A DNA stretch of 64,000 nt, taken from positions 3,348,001-3,412,000 of the forward strand of contig NZ_CP010271.1 of the NCBI RefSeq assembly GCF_001456355.1, read 5' to 3'. Shown in pieces: positions 8,764 through 18,228 of the stretch. Position numbers and translations under genes: made by a program. The notes below the pieces were generated by a model. It did not search any database. It was not told the DNA's origin and saw only the letters and a list, made by a program, of their open reading frames with translations. This stretch comes from Mycobacteroides saopaulense. Its GTDB lineage: Bacteria > Actinomycetota > Actinomycetes > Mycobacteriales > Mycobacteriaceae. Each line of letters starts with the position of its first letter. Positions within the stretch are counted from its first letter, which is position 1.

Positions 8764-9687
8764 CTAAGAATTCGCTGTCGTACGATCCAAATCCGGCTCA
8801 AGGTAAATCACCCGCGCGATCGGAACCGCCTCGCGAACCCGCTGCTCGGCGGCGTCGATCGTGGCAGCGATCCGAGGCAGGTCGGCGTCGGGCGAGAGCG
8901 CGATCTTGGCCGCGACCAAGAGTTCCTCCGGGCCCAGATACTGGGTCCGGCAATGGATTACCCGCTCGACGGAATCGGTGGCGGCCAGCGCATCCAGAAT
9001 CTGCTGCTCCTGTACCGCGGTCGCACCCTCCCCGATCAGCAGGCTCTTCATCTCGACCATGAGAACGATGGCGATGATGCCCAGCAGCACACCGATCGCC
9101 ATGGTGCCGATCCCGTCCCACACCGGATCGCCTGTCGCGATGGTCATGCCGACGCCGAAGAGCGCGAAGAGTAATCCCAGCAGTGCTCCGGTGTCCTCCA
9201 GCAGCACGACCGGGAGCTCGGGGTTACGCGAGTTGCGGATGAACTGCCACCAGCTGGCCGTGCCCTTCAGGGGCTTGGACTCCACGAAAGCGGTGCGAAA
9301 GCTGTAACCCTCCAGCCCAACCGCCACCACCAGGATGACGATCGCGACGATCGGAGACGACAGATGCTCGGGAGCGTGGATCTTGTGATAGCCCTCATAC
9401 AGGGCGAAGACCGAACCGAGCGTGAACAGCACCAGCGCGACCACAAAGGAGTAGAAGAATCGGCTACGCCCATATCCGAACGGATGCAGGCGATCTGCTT
9501 CCTTGCTCGCCGCGCGCTGTCCGTAGAGCAGCAGTCCCTGGTTCGAGGTGTCCGCCACCGAGTGCACCGACTCGGCGAGCATCGACGAACTTCCGGTGAT
9601 CAGGAAGCCGACGAACTTGGCCGCCGCTATACCGGCGTTGGCCGCCAGCGCCGCGATGATCGCCCTCTTACTGCCGCCTGCCGACAT
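8764..9687 (-). CDS. Cation diffusion facilitator family transporter
   Basis: A 307-residue CDF protein with about five to six membrane helices followed by a soluble C-terminal domain. The metal-site motif SVHSVADTSNQ in helix 2 (H and D ligands about residues 41-45) and the HPFGYGRSRFFYSF stretch before helix 3 are diagnostic. Such proteins export Zn2+, Fe2+ or Mn2+ in exchange for protons; the sequence does not fix the metal. It sits between manA and the permease gene on the same strand, 43 bases from manA, and may be cotranscribed. Confidence 0.9.
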   Translation of the reverse strand: MSAGGSKRAIIAALAANAGIAAAKFVGFLITGSSSMLAESVHSVADTSNQGLLLYGQRAASKEADRLHPFGYGRSRFFYSFVVALVLFTLGSVFALYEGYHKIHAPEHLSSPIVAIVILVVAVGLEGYSFRTAFVESKPLKGTASWWQFIRNSRNPELPVVLLEDTGALLGLLFALFGVGMTIATGDPVWDGIGTMAIGVLLGIIAIVLMVEMKSLLIGEGATAVQEQQILDALAATDSVERVIHCRTQYLGPEELLVAAKIALSPDADLPRIAATIDAAEQRVREAVPIARVIYLEPDLDRTTANS

Positions 9688-9730
9688 CGACTCTCCTTCT
9701 GTTCCCGAATCGCCTTGCCCCCGCGGCCGC

Positions 9731-10948
9731 TTATGCGTCCGCGTCGACCGTTGCCATGAACACCCGGGCGTCCGATTGCCCGATCAGCGTCACAGTTCCA
9801 CCGTCGGCCGGTACCCACACCGACTGTCCGGCATGCACCGTGAGGTCCGCCCCCGAACCCTCCAGCTGCACCCCGCCCTGAGTGCACAGCAGTATCCGCG
9901 GCCCCTTGACCCCGACGGAGGTGGGCTCGCCGTCCACCAAATCGAAGCGCGACAGCGCGAACTCCTTGGCGGGCGTTCGATATCGGGTCTGTGCGCCGTC
10001 GCTGACCGTCTCGACGTGCAGATGCTTCTCGGCGGCAGGTGAAAAATCCAGTACCCGAAGCAATTCGGGTACGTCGACGTGTTTCGGGGTCAATCCGCCA
10101 CGCAGCACGTTGTCGGAGTTGGCCATGATCTCCACTGCCAGGCCGCGCAGGTACGCGTGCAGGTTTCCGGCAGGCAGGTAGATCCCCTCCCCCGGTTCGA
10201 GGGTAAGACGATTCAACAACAACGAGGCGAGCACGCCCGCGTCGGCGGGATATCGCTCACCCAATTCCAGAAGAGTGCGCGCCTCACCCACGAAGCGCTC
10301 GCTGCCGGACGAGAGGTACCGCACGGCGCCCTCGAGCACCGCCGGCACCAACAGGTCCAGGCTCGGCTGGGGAAGAGTTATCCAGGTGGTGAACAAGGCC
10401 CGCAACCCGTCGGCGTCGGACTGGCCGGCCAACAGATTCACATACGGTGTCAGCTCGTCGACATCCAGCGCACGGAACAATTCCACCGTGTCGCCGGGAT
10501 CGCGAAAGCCCGCCAACGCCTCGAAACGGTCCAGGGCGACAACGAGTTCCGGCTTGTGGTTGCGGTCGCGATAGTTGCGCACCGGCGAGTTGAGCGGCAC
10601 ACCGGCCGCCTCTTCGCGCGCATACCCGTCGGCCGCTTGCTGCGCGCTGGGATGGGCCTGCAGGGAAAGCGGCTCATCGGCCGCCAGCACCTTGAGCAGG
10701 AAGGGCAGCTGATCGCCGAACTCCGCCACCGAGGCCGAACCCAGCTGCCCGGCCGGATCCGCGGCCACCACATCGAGCAATGACTGTGCACCGCTGCTGG
10801 TTTCCAGATAGGCAGGGTCGGCAGGATGCGCACCCAGCCATAGCTCGGCTTCCGGATGCGGTGTGGGCGTGGGGCGTCCGGTGAACTCGGCGATGGCCGT
10901 CCGCGAACCCCAGGCGTACGTCCTGATCGCCCCCCTGAGCAGATTCAC
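9731..10948 (-). CDS. manA: Mannose-6-phosphate isomerase, class I
   Basis: A 405-residue type I phosphomannose isomerase that interconverts fructose-6-phosphate and mannose-6-phosphate, feeding GDP-mannose for lipomannan, LAM and mannosylated proteins. Zinc and substrate motifs visible are LSLQAHPS, RNHKPEL, IYLPAGNLHAYL and NSDNVLRGGLTPKH. Length and motifs match Rv3255c. It starts with GTG at 10948 and overlaps the preceding gene by 4 bases (GTGA). Confidence 0.94.
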   Translation of the reverse strand: MNLLRGAIRTYAWGSRTAIAEFTGRPTPTPHPEAELWLGAHPADPAYLETSSGAQSLLDVVAADPAGQLGSASVAEFGDQLPFLLKVLAADEPLSLQAHPSAQQAADGYAREEAAGVPLNSPVRNYRDRNHKPELVVALDRFEALAGFRDPGDTVELFRALDVDELTPYVNLLAGQSDADGLRALFTTWITLPQPSLDLLVPAVLEGAVRYLSSGSERFVGEARTLLELGERYPADAGVLASLLLNRLTLEPGEGIYLPAGNLHAYLRGLAVEIMANSDNVLRGGLTPKHVDVPELLRVLDFSPAAEKHLHVETVSDGAQTRYRTPAKEFALSRFDLVDGEPTSVGVKGPRILLCTQGGVQLEGSGADLTVHAGQSVWVPADGGTVTLIGQSDARVFMATVDADA

Positions 10949-12012
10949 AGCCCGGATCTCCCCCCACCGAGCCGGGCGTACACCGAGGCCATTTCGAGCC
11001 GCGTCGAGAGCATCATCAACTGTGCGAACTCCGACGGCCTGGCCGCGGTTTCGCCGAGGTCGGTGGTGCTCACCACCTCGGCGTCATCGATGCCCTCGAT
11101 TCTCGCTGCGACCGAGGGAAAGTCGGCATCGGTTGCGAGTGCCAGTATTCGCGGCGGACCGTCGCCGCGAGGACCGTCGATGAATTCATCGTGGAACAGC
11201 GAACTCTCACCAGCGCTCGTGCCTGACAAAGCATCCCGGAGCGCGGCCAATGCCTGCGAGAGTCCACACGCGGTCGCGGTGCGCTGAGTCATTCGCAGCA
11301 GCGTCGCCGCCGCGTGTCCCGCCAACGCCAGCGTGGCCGGGCGGTCCCCGCAGAGCACCGCGGGGCCACCGGTCACGCGCGCGGCGATTGCCTTGGCCGC
11401 GTTGGTGAACACCTCTCGGTCCACCGTGTTCCGGGACACCTCTCCGTCCACTTCGTCGGCAATCGTCATGACGTCGGGCGTCACGGACCTGTCCAGCACG
11501 CCGAGGACGGCGGCACCCACCGCGAGGTTGTGGGCAAGGCCGAAGGTATCCGGTATGCGCAATCGGGGCGCCAGCGAAATCGCCCGACCGGCACCAGAAT
11601 CGGCCAGGGGCCCCTCATCGGGAGCGGCGATCACCACGCGTGCCCCGCGACGGGTACCGACCGACACCGCGGCGCTGAGGGCCGGATCACCGGCGTCATC
11701 ACCGGCGACCACCATCACGTCCAACGGGCCCACCCAGACCGGCGCCCGGGTGGCAGTCACGAACGGAATGCTCACCGTATCCGACAGCGCGCCAGCCAGA
11801 ATCGCTCCCGCGGTGGCGGCGGCACCCCGTCCGGAGACCCATACGACGGCACGAGAGCGATCCTCCGAGCGCAGCGGCTCCAGAGCGCCCTCGGCGACGG
11901 CGGTGCCCACCGCGCGCACCTGCGCACCGGCCATGGACGCGGCCTGCAGCGAACCATCGCGGTCCGCCGCCAACAGAGCCCCGGCGTCGTCCAGGTCGAT
12001 GGTGGCGTTCAT
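10945..12012 (-). CDS. SIS-domain-like phosphosugar isomerase homologue (Rv3256c-type)
   Basis: A 355-residue protein that resembles the bifunctional phosphoglucose/phosphomannose isomerase fold: an N-terminal sugar-isomerase lobe (WVSGRGAAATAGAILAGAL, DVMVVAGDDAGDPAL) and a C-terminal lobe. It is always found between manB and manA in mycobacteria. Whether it is an active isomerase is not clear from sequence. It overlaps manB by one base and manA by 4 bases, so the three are translated together. Confidence 0.8.
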   Translation of the reverse strand: MNATIDLDDAGALLAADRDGSLQAASMAGAQVRAVGTAVAEGALEPLRSEDRSRAVVWVSGRGAAATAGAILAGALSDTVSIPFVTATRAPVWVGPLDVMVVAGDDAGDPALSAAVSVGTRRGARVVIAAPDEGPLADSGAGRAISLAPRLRIPDTFGLAHNLAVGAAVLGVLDRSVTPDVMTIADEVDGEVSRNTVDREVFTNAAKAIAARVTGGPAVLCGDRPATLALAGHAAATLLRMTQRTATACGLSQALAALRDALSGTSAGESSLFHDEFIDGPRGDGPPRILALATDADFPSVAARIEGIDDAEVVSTTDLGETAARPSEFAQLMMLSTRLEMASVYARLGGGRSGL

Positions 12013-13412
12013 CAGGTCGCGGCCTCGGAGCGGTCGACCAATTCGGTGACGCGGGCAACCACCGCGTCCACGTCTTCATCGGTGCGCGCCTCCACGTTGA
12101 GCCGCAGCAACGGCTCGGTGTTGGACGTGCGCAGGTTGAACCAGGTGCCTGCACCGATGTCGACGGTGACACCATCGAGATGGTCGATCGAAACTATCTG
12201 TGTGCCAAAAGACTTCAGCACCTCGTCGATGCAGGCCTTGGCATTCGAGACGCGGAAATTGATCTCACCGGAGGACGCGTACCGCTCGTAATCCGACATG
12301 AGATCCGAGAGCGGCCGGTCTTGCTCGCTCAGGGCCGCCAGTACGTGCAGGGCCGCAAGCATGCCGGAGTCGGCCCCCCAGAAGTCCCGGAAGTAGTAGT
12401 GCGCGGAGTGCTCTCCACCGAAGATCGCACCCGTCTCGGCCATCAGCGCTTTGATGAACGAGTGCCCAACCCGGGACCGCACCGGGGTGCCGCCATGCTC
12501 GACGACGAGTTCGGGGACGGCGCGCGAGGTGATCAGGTTGTGAATGACGGTGCCGCCGATTTCCCGCTCCAGCTCCCGGCGCGCCACCAAAGCGGTTACC
12601 GCGGAAGGCGATACGGCGCGTCCGCGTTCGTCGACCACGAAACACCGGTCGGCATCACCGTCGAAGGCAAGTCCGATATCGGCGCCTTCGGCGGAAACGA
12701 ATGCCTGTAGATCGCGCAGATTCTCGGGATCGAGCGGGTTGGCCTCGTGGTTGGGGAAGTTTCCGTCCAATTCGAAATACAGGGGCGCGAGCGTGATCGA
12801 CGAAATCTCGCCCAGCACCGCGGGTGTGGTGTGTCCCGCCATGCCGTTTCCGGCATCCACCGCCACCCGGAGCGGCCGCGCCCCGCTCAACTGAACCAGC
12901 GACCGCAGGAAATCGCCGTACTCGGCGAGCACATCGCGTTCGGTGACGGTACCCGCGGGGCCGTCGTAGGCCGGCACGCCATTGATCAGCTCATCGCTGA
13001 TGAACGACAGGCCGGTGTCCTTGCCCACCGGCTTGGCACCGGCACGGCACAGCTTGATCCCGTTGTACGCGGCCGGATTGTGGCTGGCGGTGAACATGGC
13101 GCCCGGGCAGTCCAACAATCCGGAAGCGAAGTACAGCTGATCGGTGGATGCGAGTCCGATCTGCACGACGTCGACGCCCTGGGCGGTGGCACCGTCGGTG
13201 AACGCCTGCGCCAAACCGGGTGACGAGTCCCGCATATCGCGCCCCACGACGATCCGCAACGGCGCAGAGGGGTCGGCCTGCTCGGACTTGACCAGGCGCG
13301 CGAACGAGGAACCCACGTCGAATACGAAGGACTCGTCGATCTGCTCACCCAGTAGGCCACGGACGTCGTACGCCTTGATGACAGCGTGGACAGCGTCGGC
13401 GGACCGGGCCAT
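12012..13412 (-). CDS. manB: Phosphomannomutase / phosphoglucomutase
   Basis: A 466-residue alpha-D-phosphohexomutase converting mannose-6-phosphate to mannose-1-phosphate. The phosphoserine loop TASHNPAAYNG places the catalytic serine at residue 110; the Mg2+ loop DGDADRC is at 251-257 and the GEHSAHYYFRDF sugar loop follows. It matches Rv3257c and starts the leftward manB-(SIS-like)-manA unit. Confidence 0.94.
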   Translation of the reverse strand: MARSADAVHAVIKAYDVRGLLGEQIDESFVFDVGSSFARLVKSEQADPSAPLRIVVGRDMRDSSPGLAQAFTDGATAQGVDVVQIGLASTDQLYFASGLLDCPGAMFTASHNPAAYNGIKLCRAGAKPVGKDTGLSFISDELINGVPAYDGPAGTVTERDVLAEYGDFLRSLVQLSGARPLRVAVDAGNGMAGHTTPAVLGEISSITLAPLYFELDGNFPNHEANPLDPENLRDLQAFVSAEGADIGLAFDGDADRCFVVDERGRAVSPSAVTALVARRELEREIGGTVIHNLITSRAVPELVVEHGGTPVRSRVGHSFIKALMAETGAIFGGEHSAHYYFRDFWGADSGMLAALHVLAALSEQDRPLSDLMSDYERYASSGEINFRVSNAKACIDEVLKSFGTQIVSIDHLDGVTVDIGAGTWFNLRTSNTEPLLRLNVEARTDEDVDAVVARVTELVDRSEAAT

Positions 13413-13554
13413 GAGGAAGTCGCTCCTATTGATCTGTGGAGAAAGGGACGTTAGGTGTCGCTGGCCAGCCTAGTGGTCGGCGAGTGTCCAACGTGAACGT
13501 CCGGCGAGAGGGTACATAATGTCGTCAGAACGCGTCGAAAGTACCTGATCAGCG

Positions 13555-13965
13555 CTACTCGGCCGGATCAGGCAGTACCCGCAGGTGTCCCCGGCGCCGC
13601 CCAACCGGAGCCGGATGAACCGGGCGTGGCGCGGCATTGGGGGCAGGAGTGCCGACATCAAGCACCGGCTCGCTGAATCCGGCTGCGGCCACTCGGACAC
13701 CAGTGGGTTCGCGTACCGCATCGGCCAGGGCTACCAGGTCGTCGTCCTCTGGATTCGACGGCATGGGCCCGCTGTAGCGGACCAGCTCCCATCCGCGGGG
13801 CGCGGTGATCCGGCTCGCGTGCTGCGCGCACAGATCCCACGAATGCGGCTCGCTGGACGTGGCCAGCGGCCCGACCACGGCCGTCGAATCCGCATAGACG
13901 AACGTCAACGTCGCCACGGCGGAACTCGGGCACCCGGGTCGACAGCAGCGACGGGGGGCTCTCAC
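13555..13965 (-). CDS. DUF3499 family protein (Rv3258c-type)
   Basis: A 136-residue protein of a conserved actinobacterial family of unknown role. The first residues, RAPRRCCRPGCPSSAVATLTFVYADSTAVVG, carry a CCxxxC-type cluster, and DLCAQHASRITAPRGWELVR adds further Cys and His, which suggests a small metal-binding domain; the C-terminal 60 residues are low complexity. The GTG at 13965 is supported by the conserved N-terminus and by a TAGCCT box 8 bases upstream (leaderless). The frame continues open to 14070 but those residues are not conserved. Confidence 0.8.
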   Translation of the reverse strand: MRAPRRCCRPGCPSSAVATLTFVYADSTAVVGPLATSSEPHSWDLCAQHASRITAPRGWELVRYSGPMPSNPEDDDLVALADAVREPTGVRVAAAGFSEPVLDVGTPAPNAAPRPVHPAPVGRRRGHLRVLPDPAE

Positions 13966-13973
13966 AAACGTTG

Positions 13974-13979
13974 AGGCTA
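13974..13979 (-). promoter_or_regulatory. -10 box of a leaderless DUF3499 transcript
   Basis: TAGCCT on the minus strand, 8 bases before the GTG at 13965, fits the mycobacterial TANNNT -10 with transcription starting at the start codon. No ribosome site is present. Confidence 0.6.
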
Positions 13980-14082
13980 GCGTGCGCAAACACGTTCCGA
14001 CCCGCAGACACGCGCTGTGAGCCCACCGAGACCCTCCGGTGATCGGCTCGTTGTGATTCGTCAACCACACGAGTCACACCGT

Positions 14083-14088
14083 TACCAT
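14083..14088 (+). promoter_or_regulatory. -10 box of a leaderless transcript (Rv3259-type gene)
   Basis: TACCAT lies 7 bases before the ATG at 14096 and no Shine-Dalgarno sequence is present between them. Confidence 0.6.
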
Positions 14089-14095
14089 CTCTCGT

Positions 14096-14596
14096 ATGTC
14101 ACGTGACGGACGGCGCGGCGGGGCCTCTGGAGGACCCGGCTCGCAGGGCTCTCGCAGGGGACGCGATTTCCGCGGACCTCTGCTGCCACCGACCGTTCCC
14201 GGCTGGCGTTCCCGCGCCGAGCGTTTCGACATGGCGGTGCTGGAGGCCTACGAACCGATTGAACGGGCATGGCAGTCACGGCTGGAGGGCTTGGATGTCG
14301 CAGTCGACGAGATCCCGCGCATTCAGCCCAAAGATCCGGATTCGGTGCAGTGGCCGCCGGAGGTGATCGCAGACGGGCCGATACCGCTGGCAAGACTGAT
14401 TCCCGCGGGCGTCGACACCCGGGGTAACACCACCCGAGCGCGGATTGTCCTGTTTCGCAAGCCGATCGAACTACGCGCGAAGAAATCTGGGGATTTGTCG
14501 GATCTGCTGCACGACCTGTTGGTCGCACAGGTTGCCACCCACCTGGGGGTGGAGCCATCGGTGATCGACCCGACCATCACCGATGAGGGCGACTAA
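14096..14596 (+). CDS. Rv3259-type protein, zincin-like metallopeptidase family remnant
   Basis: A 166-residue conserved actinobacterial protein. The first 35 residues are Arg/Gly rich (SRDGRRGGASGG), followed by a compact domain ending LLHDLLVAQVATHLGVEPSVIDP. Its order next to whiB2 and DUF3499 matches Rv3259. Related proteins belong to the minimal zincin family, but no HExxH motif is present here, so peptidase activity is doubtful. It is divergent from DUF3499 and convergent with whiB2. Confidence 0.7.
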   Translation: MSRDGRRGGASGGPGSQGSRRGRDFRGPLLPPTVPGWRSRAERFDMAVLEAYEPIERAWQSRLEGLDVAVDEIPRIQPKDPDSVQWPPEVIADGPIPLARLIPAGVDTRGNTTRARIVLFRKPIELRAKKSGDLSDLLHDLLVAQVATHLGVEPSVIDPTITDEGD

Positions 14597-14618
14597 CGGC
14601 GCCCTGCCGAGCGCGGAG

Positions 14619-14975
14619 TCAGATGATGCCCCGCTTCAGGCGGCGGCGCTCACGCTCCGACAGCCCGCCCCAAATACCGAACCGCTCGTCGTTGGCCAGC
14701 GCGTACTCAAGGCACTCGTCCTTGACTTCGCAACCCTGGCAGATGCGCTTGGCTTCACGAGTCGACCCACCCTTCTCAGGGAAGAACGCCTCGGGATCGG
14801 TCTGTGCGCACAGCGCCTTTTCCTGCCACTGATCGTCAGCGACGGCAGCAAGCGCGTCAAAATCGTTCTGCACCAACGTCAGATGCGGACGTGCGGGCGG
14901 TAAGCCCGTCGCACCCGTGCCAACGCCGGAACTCAGCTCGTCGTGTACGCCGAATTCATTGCGCCCGAACAGCAT
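14619..14975 (-). CDS. whiB2: WhiB-family transcription factor WhiB2 (WhmD)
   Basis: A 118-residue iron-sulfur regulator needed for septation and cell division in mycobacteria (WhmD in M. smegmatis). The four [4Fe-4S] ligands are visible at C56, C79, C82 and C88 (ALCAQTD, CQGCEVKDEC), followed by the WhiB signature FGIWGGLSERERRRLKRG. The ATG at 14975 has a GGAGG site 7 bases upstream, so the unconserved first 45 residues are real. The 288-base gap to fbiA holds its promoter and leader. Confidence 0.95.
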   Translation of the reverse strand: MLFGRNEFGVHDELSSGVGTGATGLPPARPHLTLVQNDFDALAAVADDQWQEKALCAQTDPEAFFPEKGGSTREAKRICQGCEVKDECLEYALANDERFGIWGGLSERERRRLKRGII

Positions 14976-15132
14976 CGTCCCGCCTCCTCACTGTTTCCTC
15001 TTGCATCCCAATACAGCTCGTATTGCCCGGTTTCGTGCCCACATCTTCGTTTCCCGGCCATTCCATTCGAACATTTGATCGAATCCCGGTCTGCGCCTGA
15101 GACTTACAAACTCAGCCCGAGGAATGACACTG

Positions 15133-15146
15133 GTGTGATTACACAC
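15133..15146. promoter_or_regulatory. Inverted repeat in the whiB2-fbiA intergenic region
   Basis: GTGTG-ATTA-CACAC is a perfect inverted repeat about 158 bases before whiB2 and 118 before fbiA. The half-site spacing does not suit the mycobacterial CRP motif (GTG-N6-CAC). A GACAC word, the core bound by WhiA in Streptomyces, lies just upstream at about 15126-15130. Apart from the promoter elements, nothing else stands out in the 288-base gap. Confidence 0.35.
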
Positions 15147-15249
15147 GTGTTCGCTGCCGGGGTCAAGCGAAGGACGAAAATTCATACCATCTGCGACCGA
15201 CAAAACCGGCGTGGCGCCCTCGTGGCGTGTCGCATCATTGCCGGCGCAC

Positions 15250-15255
15250 TAGTCT
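15250..15255 (+). promoter_or_regulatory. -10 box of a leaderless fbiA transcript
   Basis: TAGTCT ends 8 bases before the fbiA GTG at 15264. No ribosome-binding site is seen, so the mRNA probably begins at the start codon. Confidence 0.6.
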
Positions 15256-15263
15256 CGGTCAGC

Positions 15264-16232
15264 GTGAAAGTCACCGTCCTCGTCGGCGGCGTCGGCGGAG
15301 CACGCTTCCTGCTCGGCGTCCAGCGCTTGCTCGGATCAGATCCCAGCAAGCATCAGATAAATGCCATCGTGAACATTGGCGACGATGCCTGGATGCACGG
15401 TGTCAGGATCTGCCCTGACCTGGACACCTGCATGTACACCCTGGGCGGAGGCGTCGATCCGGAGCGGGGCTGGGGGCATCGCGGCGAGACCTGGAATGCC
15501 ATGGAGGAGCTGGCGGCCTACGGCGCTCAGCCCGACTGGTTCTCCCTCGGCGACAGGGACCTGGCCACCCACCTGATACGCAGCCAAATGCTGCGGGCCG
15601 GCTATCCGCTATCGGCGGTCACCGAAGCGTTATGCAATCGATGGCAGCCCGGAGTCCGGCTGTTACCCGCCAGCGACGACCGCTGCGAGACCCACGTGGT
15701 GATCACCGACCCCGCGGACGGAGAGCAGCGTGCCATCCACTTCCAACAGTGGTGGGTGCAACACCGCGCGCAGGTTCCGACCCACAGCTTCGCGTTCGTC
15801 GGAGCCGACGAAGCAAAGTCGGGTCCGGGCGTTGCCGAGGCCATCGGCGAGGCCGATGTGGTCTTGCTGGCGCCGTCCAATCCGGTGGTCAGCATCGGGG
15901 CCGTACTGGCGGTCGGCGGAGTTCGCGGGGCGCTCCGCACAACGTCCGCTCCGGTCATCGGATACTCGCCGATCGTGTCCGGCAAGCCGCTGCGCGGAAT
16001 GGCCGACGAATGTTTGCGCGTGATCGGTGTCGAGGTGAGCTCACAAGGTGTGGGAGAACACTTCGGCGCCCGCTCACAGACCGGCATCCTGGACGGCTGG
16101 CTGGTGGACGAGGGTGACGCGGCTCACATTGCGGGAGTTCAGGTACGGTCGGTTCCGCTGCTCATGACCGATCCGGACACGACGGCGGAGATGGTACGTG
16201 CGGGACTTGACCTGGCCGGAGTTACTCTATGA
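15264..16232 (+). CDS. fbiA: FbiA, 2-phospho-L-lactate/PEP guanylyl transferase of F420 synthesis
   Basis: A 322-residue CofD/FbiA protein that joins the activated phosphoenolpyruvate (or phospholactate) unit to the deazaflavin Fo, giving (dehydro-)F420-0. The start [19 protein letters not shown], the [26 protein letters not shown] segment and [15 protein letters not shown] match the M. tuberculosis protein closely. The GTG at 15264 is set by that conserved start and the leaderless -10 box. It overlaps fbiB by 4 bases. Confidence 0.95.
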   Translation: MKVTVLVGGVGGARFLLGVQRLLGSDPSKHQINAIVNIGDDAWMHGVRICPDLDTCMYTLGGGVDPERGWGHRGETWNAMEELAAYGAQPDWFSLGDRDLATHLIRSQMLRAGYPLSAVTEALCNRWQPGVRLLPASDDRCETHVVITDPADGEQRAIHFQQWWVQHRAQVPTHSFAFVGADEAKSGPGVAEAIGEADVVLLAPSNPVVSIGAVLAVGGVRGALRTTSAPVIGYSPIVSGKPLRGMADECLRVIGVEVSSQGVGEHFGARSQTGILDGWLVDEGDAAHIAGVQVRSVPLLMTDPDTTAEMVRAGLDLAGVTL

Positions 16233-17605
16233 CCTCACCTGCGGATTCCCCTGCACCGGAACATGGTTCGGCGGCACCGGTCGAGATTCTACCCGTGCCG
16301 GGGCTCCCTGAATTCCGCCCCGGTGACGACGTGGCCGCGGCCATCGCGACGGCGGCACCCTGGGTGCGCGACGGCGATGTGATCGTGATCACCAGCAAGA
16401 TCGTTTCCAAGGCGGAGGGCAGGATCGTCGCCGCGCCTACCGATCCCGAGGCCCGAGACAACTTGCGACGCAAGCTGATCGACTCCGAGTCGGTCCGAGT
16501 GCTAGCCCGCAAGGGCAAGACACTGATCACCGAGAACTTCATCGGCATCGTGCAGGCCGCCGCCGGAATCGACGCATCCAACGTCGACACCGCTGAACTC
16601 GTGCTGCTGCCCGTAGACCCCGATGCCAGCGCGGCCGAAGTCCGCGCCGCACTCTCGCGACGCCTGGGCGTGAACGTTGCGGTGGTGGTAACCGACACCA
16701 TGGGGCGAGCCTGGCGCAATGGCCAGACCGATGCTGCCATCGGTTCCTCCGGCATCCCCGTCCTGTACGGCTACGCCGGCGCAAAAGATAAGCACGGCAA
16801 TGAGCTTCAAGTCACCGAGGTGGCCATCGCCGACGAGGTCGCCGCCGCGGCCGACCTGGTCAAGGGCAAGCTCACCGATGTGCCGGTCGCGGTGGTGCGA
16901 GGCCTGGCGGTACCCGACGACGGCAGCACCGCTCGTGGTCTCCTCCGTTCGGGGCCGGACGACCTGTTCTGGCTCGGCACCGCCGAAGCCCTAGCACAGG
17001 GTCGCCGCGAAGCGGTGCTCGTGCGCCGGTCCATCCGGCAATTCGCCGACACCGCAATCGATCCCGACTTGTTACGGGAAGCCATCGGCGAAGCGCTGAC
17101 GGCCCCGGCGCCGCATCACACCCATCCGGTTCGATTCGTATGGGTCCGGGATGCGACGACGCGACGCGCGCTCCTGGACGCCATGAAGCAGGCGTGGACC
17201 GTCGACCTCACCGGAGACGGACGCACCCCCGAGTCCGTCGAGAAGCGAGTGGCGCGCGGACAGATCCTCTATGACGCACCAGAGATCGTCATCCCGTTCC
17301 TCGTGCCTGACGGCGCACACGACTATCCGGACGAACGCAGGAACGCTGCCGAGCGCACCATGTTCACCGTCGCCGTCGGAGCCGCGGTGCAGGCCCTGCT
17401 GGTGACGTTGGCCGCACGGGGCGTGGGAAGCTGCTGGATCGGGTCCACCATCTTCGCAGGCGATGTCGTACGCAAGCAGCTGGAGTTGGATGCCTCGTGG
17501 GAACCGATGGGTGCCATCGCGATTGGCTATCCCCACGGTTACCCGGAAGAGGGACTGCAACCCCGCACTCCCCTGCCGCCCGGCCAGATGCTGGTCGAGC
17601 TGTGA
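16229..17605 (+). CDS. fbiB: FbiB, bifunctional F420 gamma-glutamyl ligase / dehydro-F420-0 reductase
   Basis: A 458-residue two-domain protein. Residues 20-250 are the CofE-like GTP-dependent glutamate ligase ([32 protein letters not shown]); residues 260-458 are a nitroreductase-like FMN domain ([21 protein letters not shown]) that reduces the double bond of dehydro-F420-0. It adds the polyglutamate tail to F420. It is coupled to fbiA (ATGA overlap) and to the Nudix gene downstream (GTGA overlap). Confidence 0.95.
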   Translation: MTSPADSPAPEHGSAAPVEILPVPGLPEFRPGDDVAAAIATAAPWVRDGDVIVITSKIVSKAEGRIVAAPTDPEARDNLRRKLIDSESVRVLARKGKTLITENFIGIVQAAAGIDASNVDTAELVLLPVDPDASAAEVRAALSRRLGVNVAVVVTDTMGRAWRNGQTDAAIGSSGIPVLYGYAGAKDKHGNELQVTEVAIADEVAAAADLVKGKLTDVPVAVVRGLAVPDDGSTARGLLRSGPDDLFWLGTAEALAQGRREAVLVRRSIRQFADTAIDPDLLREAIGEALTAPAPHHTHPVRFVWVRDATTRRALLDAMKQAWTVDLTGDGRTPESVEKRVARGQILYDAPEIVIPFLVPDGAHDYPDERRNAAERTMFTVAVGAAVQALLVTLAARGVGSCWIGSTIFAGDVVRKQLELDASWEPMGAIAIGYPHGYPEEGLQPRTPLPPGQMLVEL

Positions 17606-18144
17606 CCGGGCTACGCGAGTCTGCCGTCGAGCTGCTGTCCGCGTGGGAGGCGCCCGATGCCGAGCAGGACAGCCTGCGGCACTCCGTGCTGGCGTTCCTC
17701 GACGCCAACCCGGACGCCTGCCGTCGGCGCAGCGCTGCCGGCCACATCACCGCCTCGGCTCTCGTGGTCAATCACGACCGATCGCAGGCGCTGCTGACTC
17801 TGCATCCACGGGTGGGTAAGTGGTTGCAGCTCGGTGGCCACTGCGAGGAAGAGGACCCCACCATCGCGTCCGCCGCCCTGCGGGAGGCCACCGAGGAGTC
17901 GGGGATAGCGAATCTCACGCTGGCCCCGAACCTGCTCAGAATCCACGTACACCCGATCACCTGCTCGCTGGGCGTACCCACGCGCCATCTCGATCTCCAG
18001 TTCCTGGCGTGCGCACCGGAGGGCGCCCAGATCGCGGTCAGCGAGGAATCACTCGACCTGCGCTGGTGGCCCATCGACCAGATTCCGGACGAAGATCCAT
18101 CGGTGGTCGTGCTGGCCGCGAGGGCGAGGGCCCGCCTGCGCTGA
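17602..18144 (+). CDS. Nudix hydrolase
   Basis: A 180-residue protein with a Nudix box variant [24 protein letters not shown] at about residues 75-98; the REATEESG helix with its Mg2+-binding glutamates is intact, while the front half has the GGHxE form common in actinobacteria. It presumably hydrolyses a nucleoside-diphosphate derivative. The GTG start overlaps the fbiB stop by 4 bases, so it belongs to the F420 operon; a link to F420 or FAD/Fo turnover is only a guess. Confidence 0.85.
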   Translation: MTGLRESAVELLSAWEAPDAEQDSLRHSVLAFLDANPDACRRRSAAGHITASALVVNHDRSQALLTLHPRVGKWLQLGGHCEEEDPTIASAALREATEESGIANLTLAPNLLRIHVHPITCSLGVPTRHLDLQFLACAPEGAQIAVSEESLDLRWWPIDQIPDEDPSVVVLAARARARLR

Positions 18145-18228
18145 AAGTCGGGTAGTGCATTACTCGCGTCCAGCCTCGCCAACCGTCGTATCGTCGCCCC
18201 ATCAGCGACGATTCGGTGAGGGGCAGAC

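Noticed and set aside
13470..13721. 83-codon minus-strand frame between manB and the DUF3499 gene
   Set aside because: No ribosome site or conserved sequence, and it overlaps the DUF3499 gene in another frame.
15133..15146. CRP-type binding site upstream of whiB2
   Set aside because: The arms GTGTG and CACAC are separated by 4 bases, which does not give the GTG-N6-CAC spacing of mycobacterial CRP.
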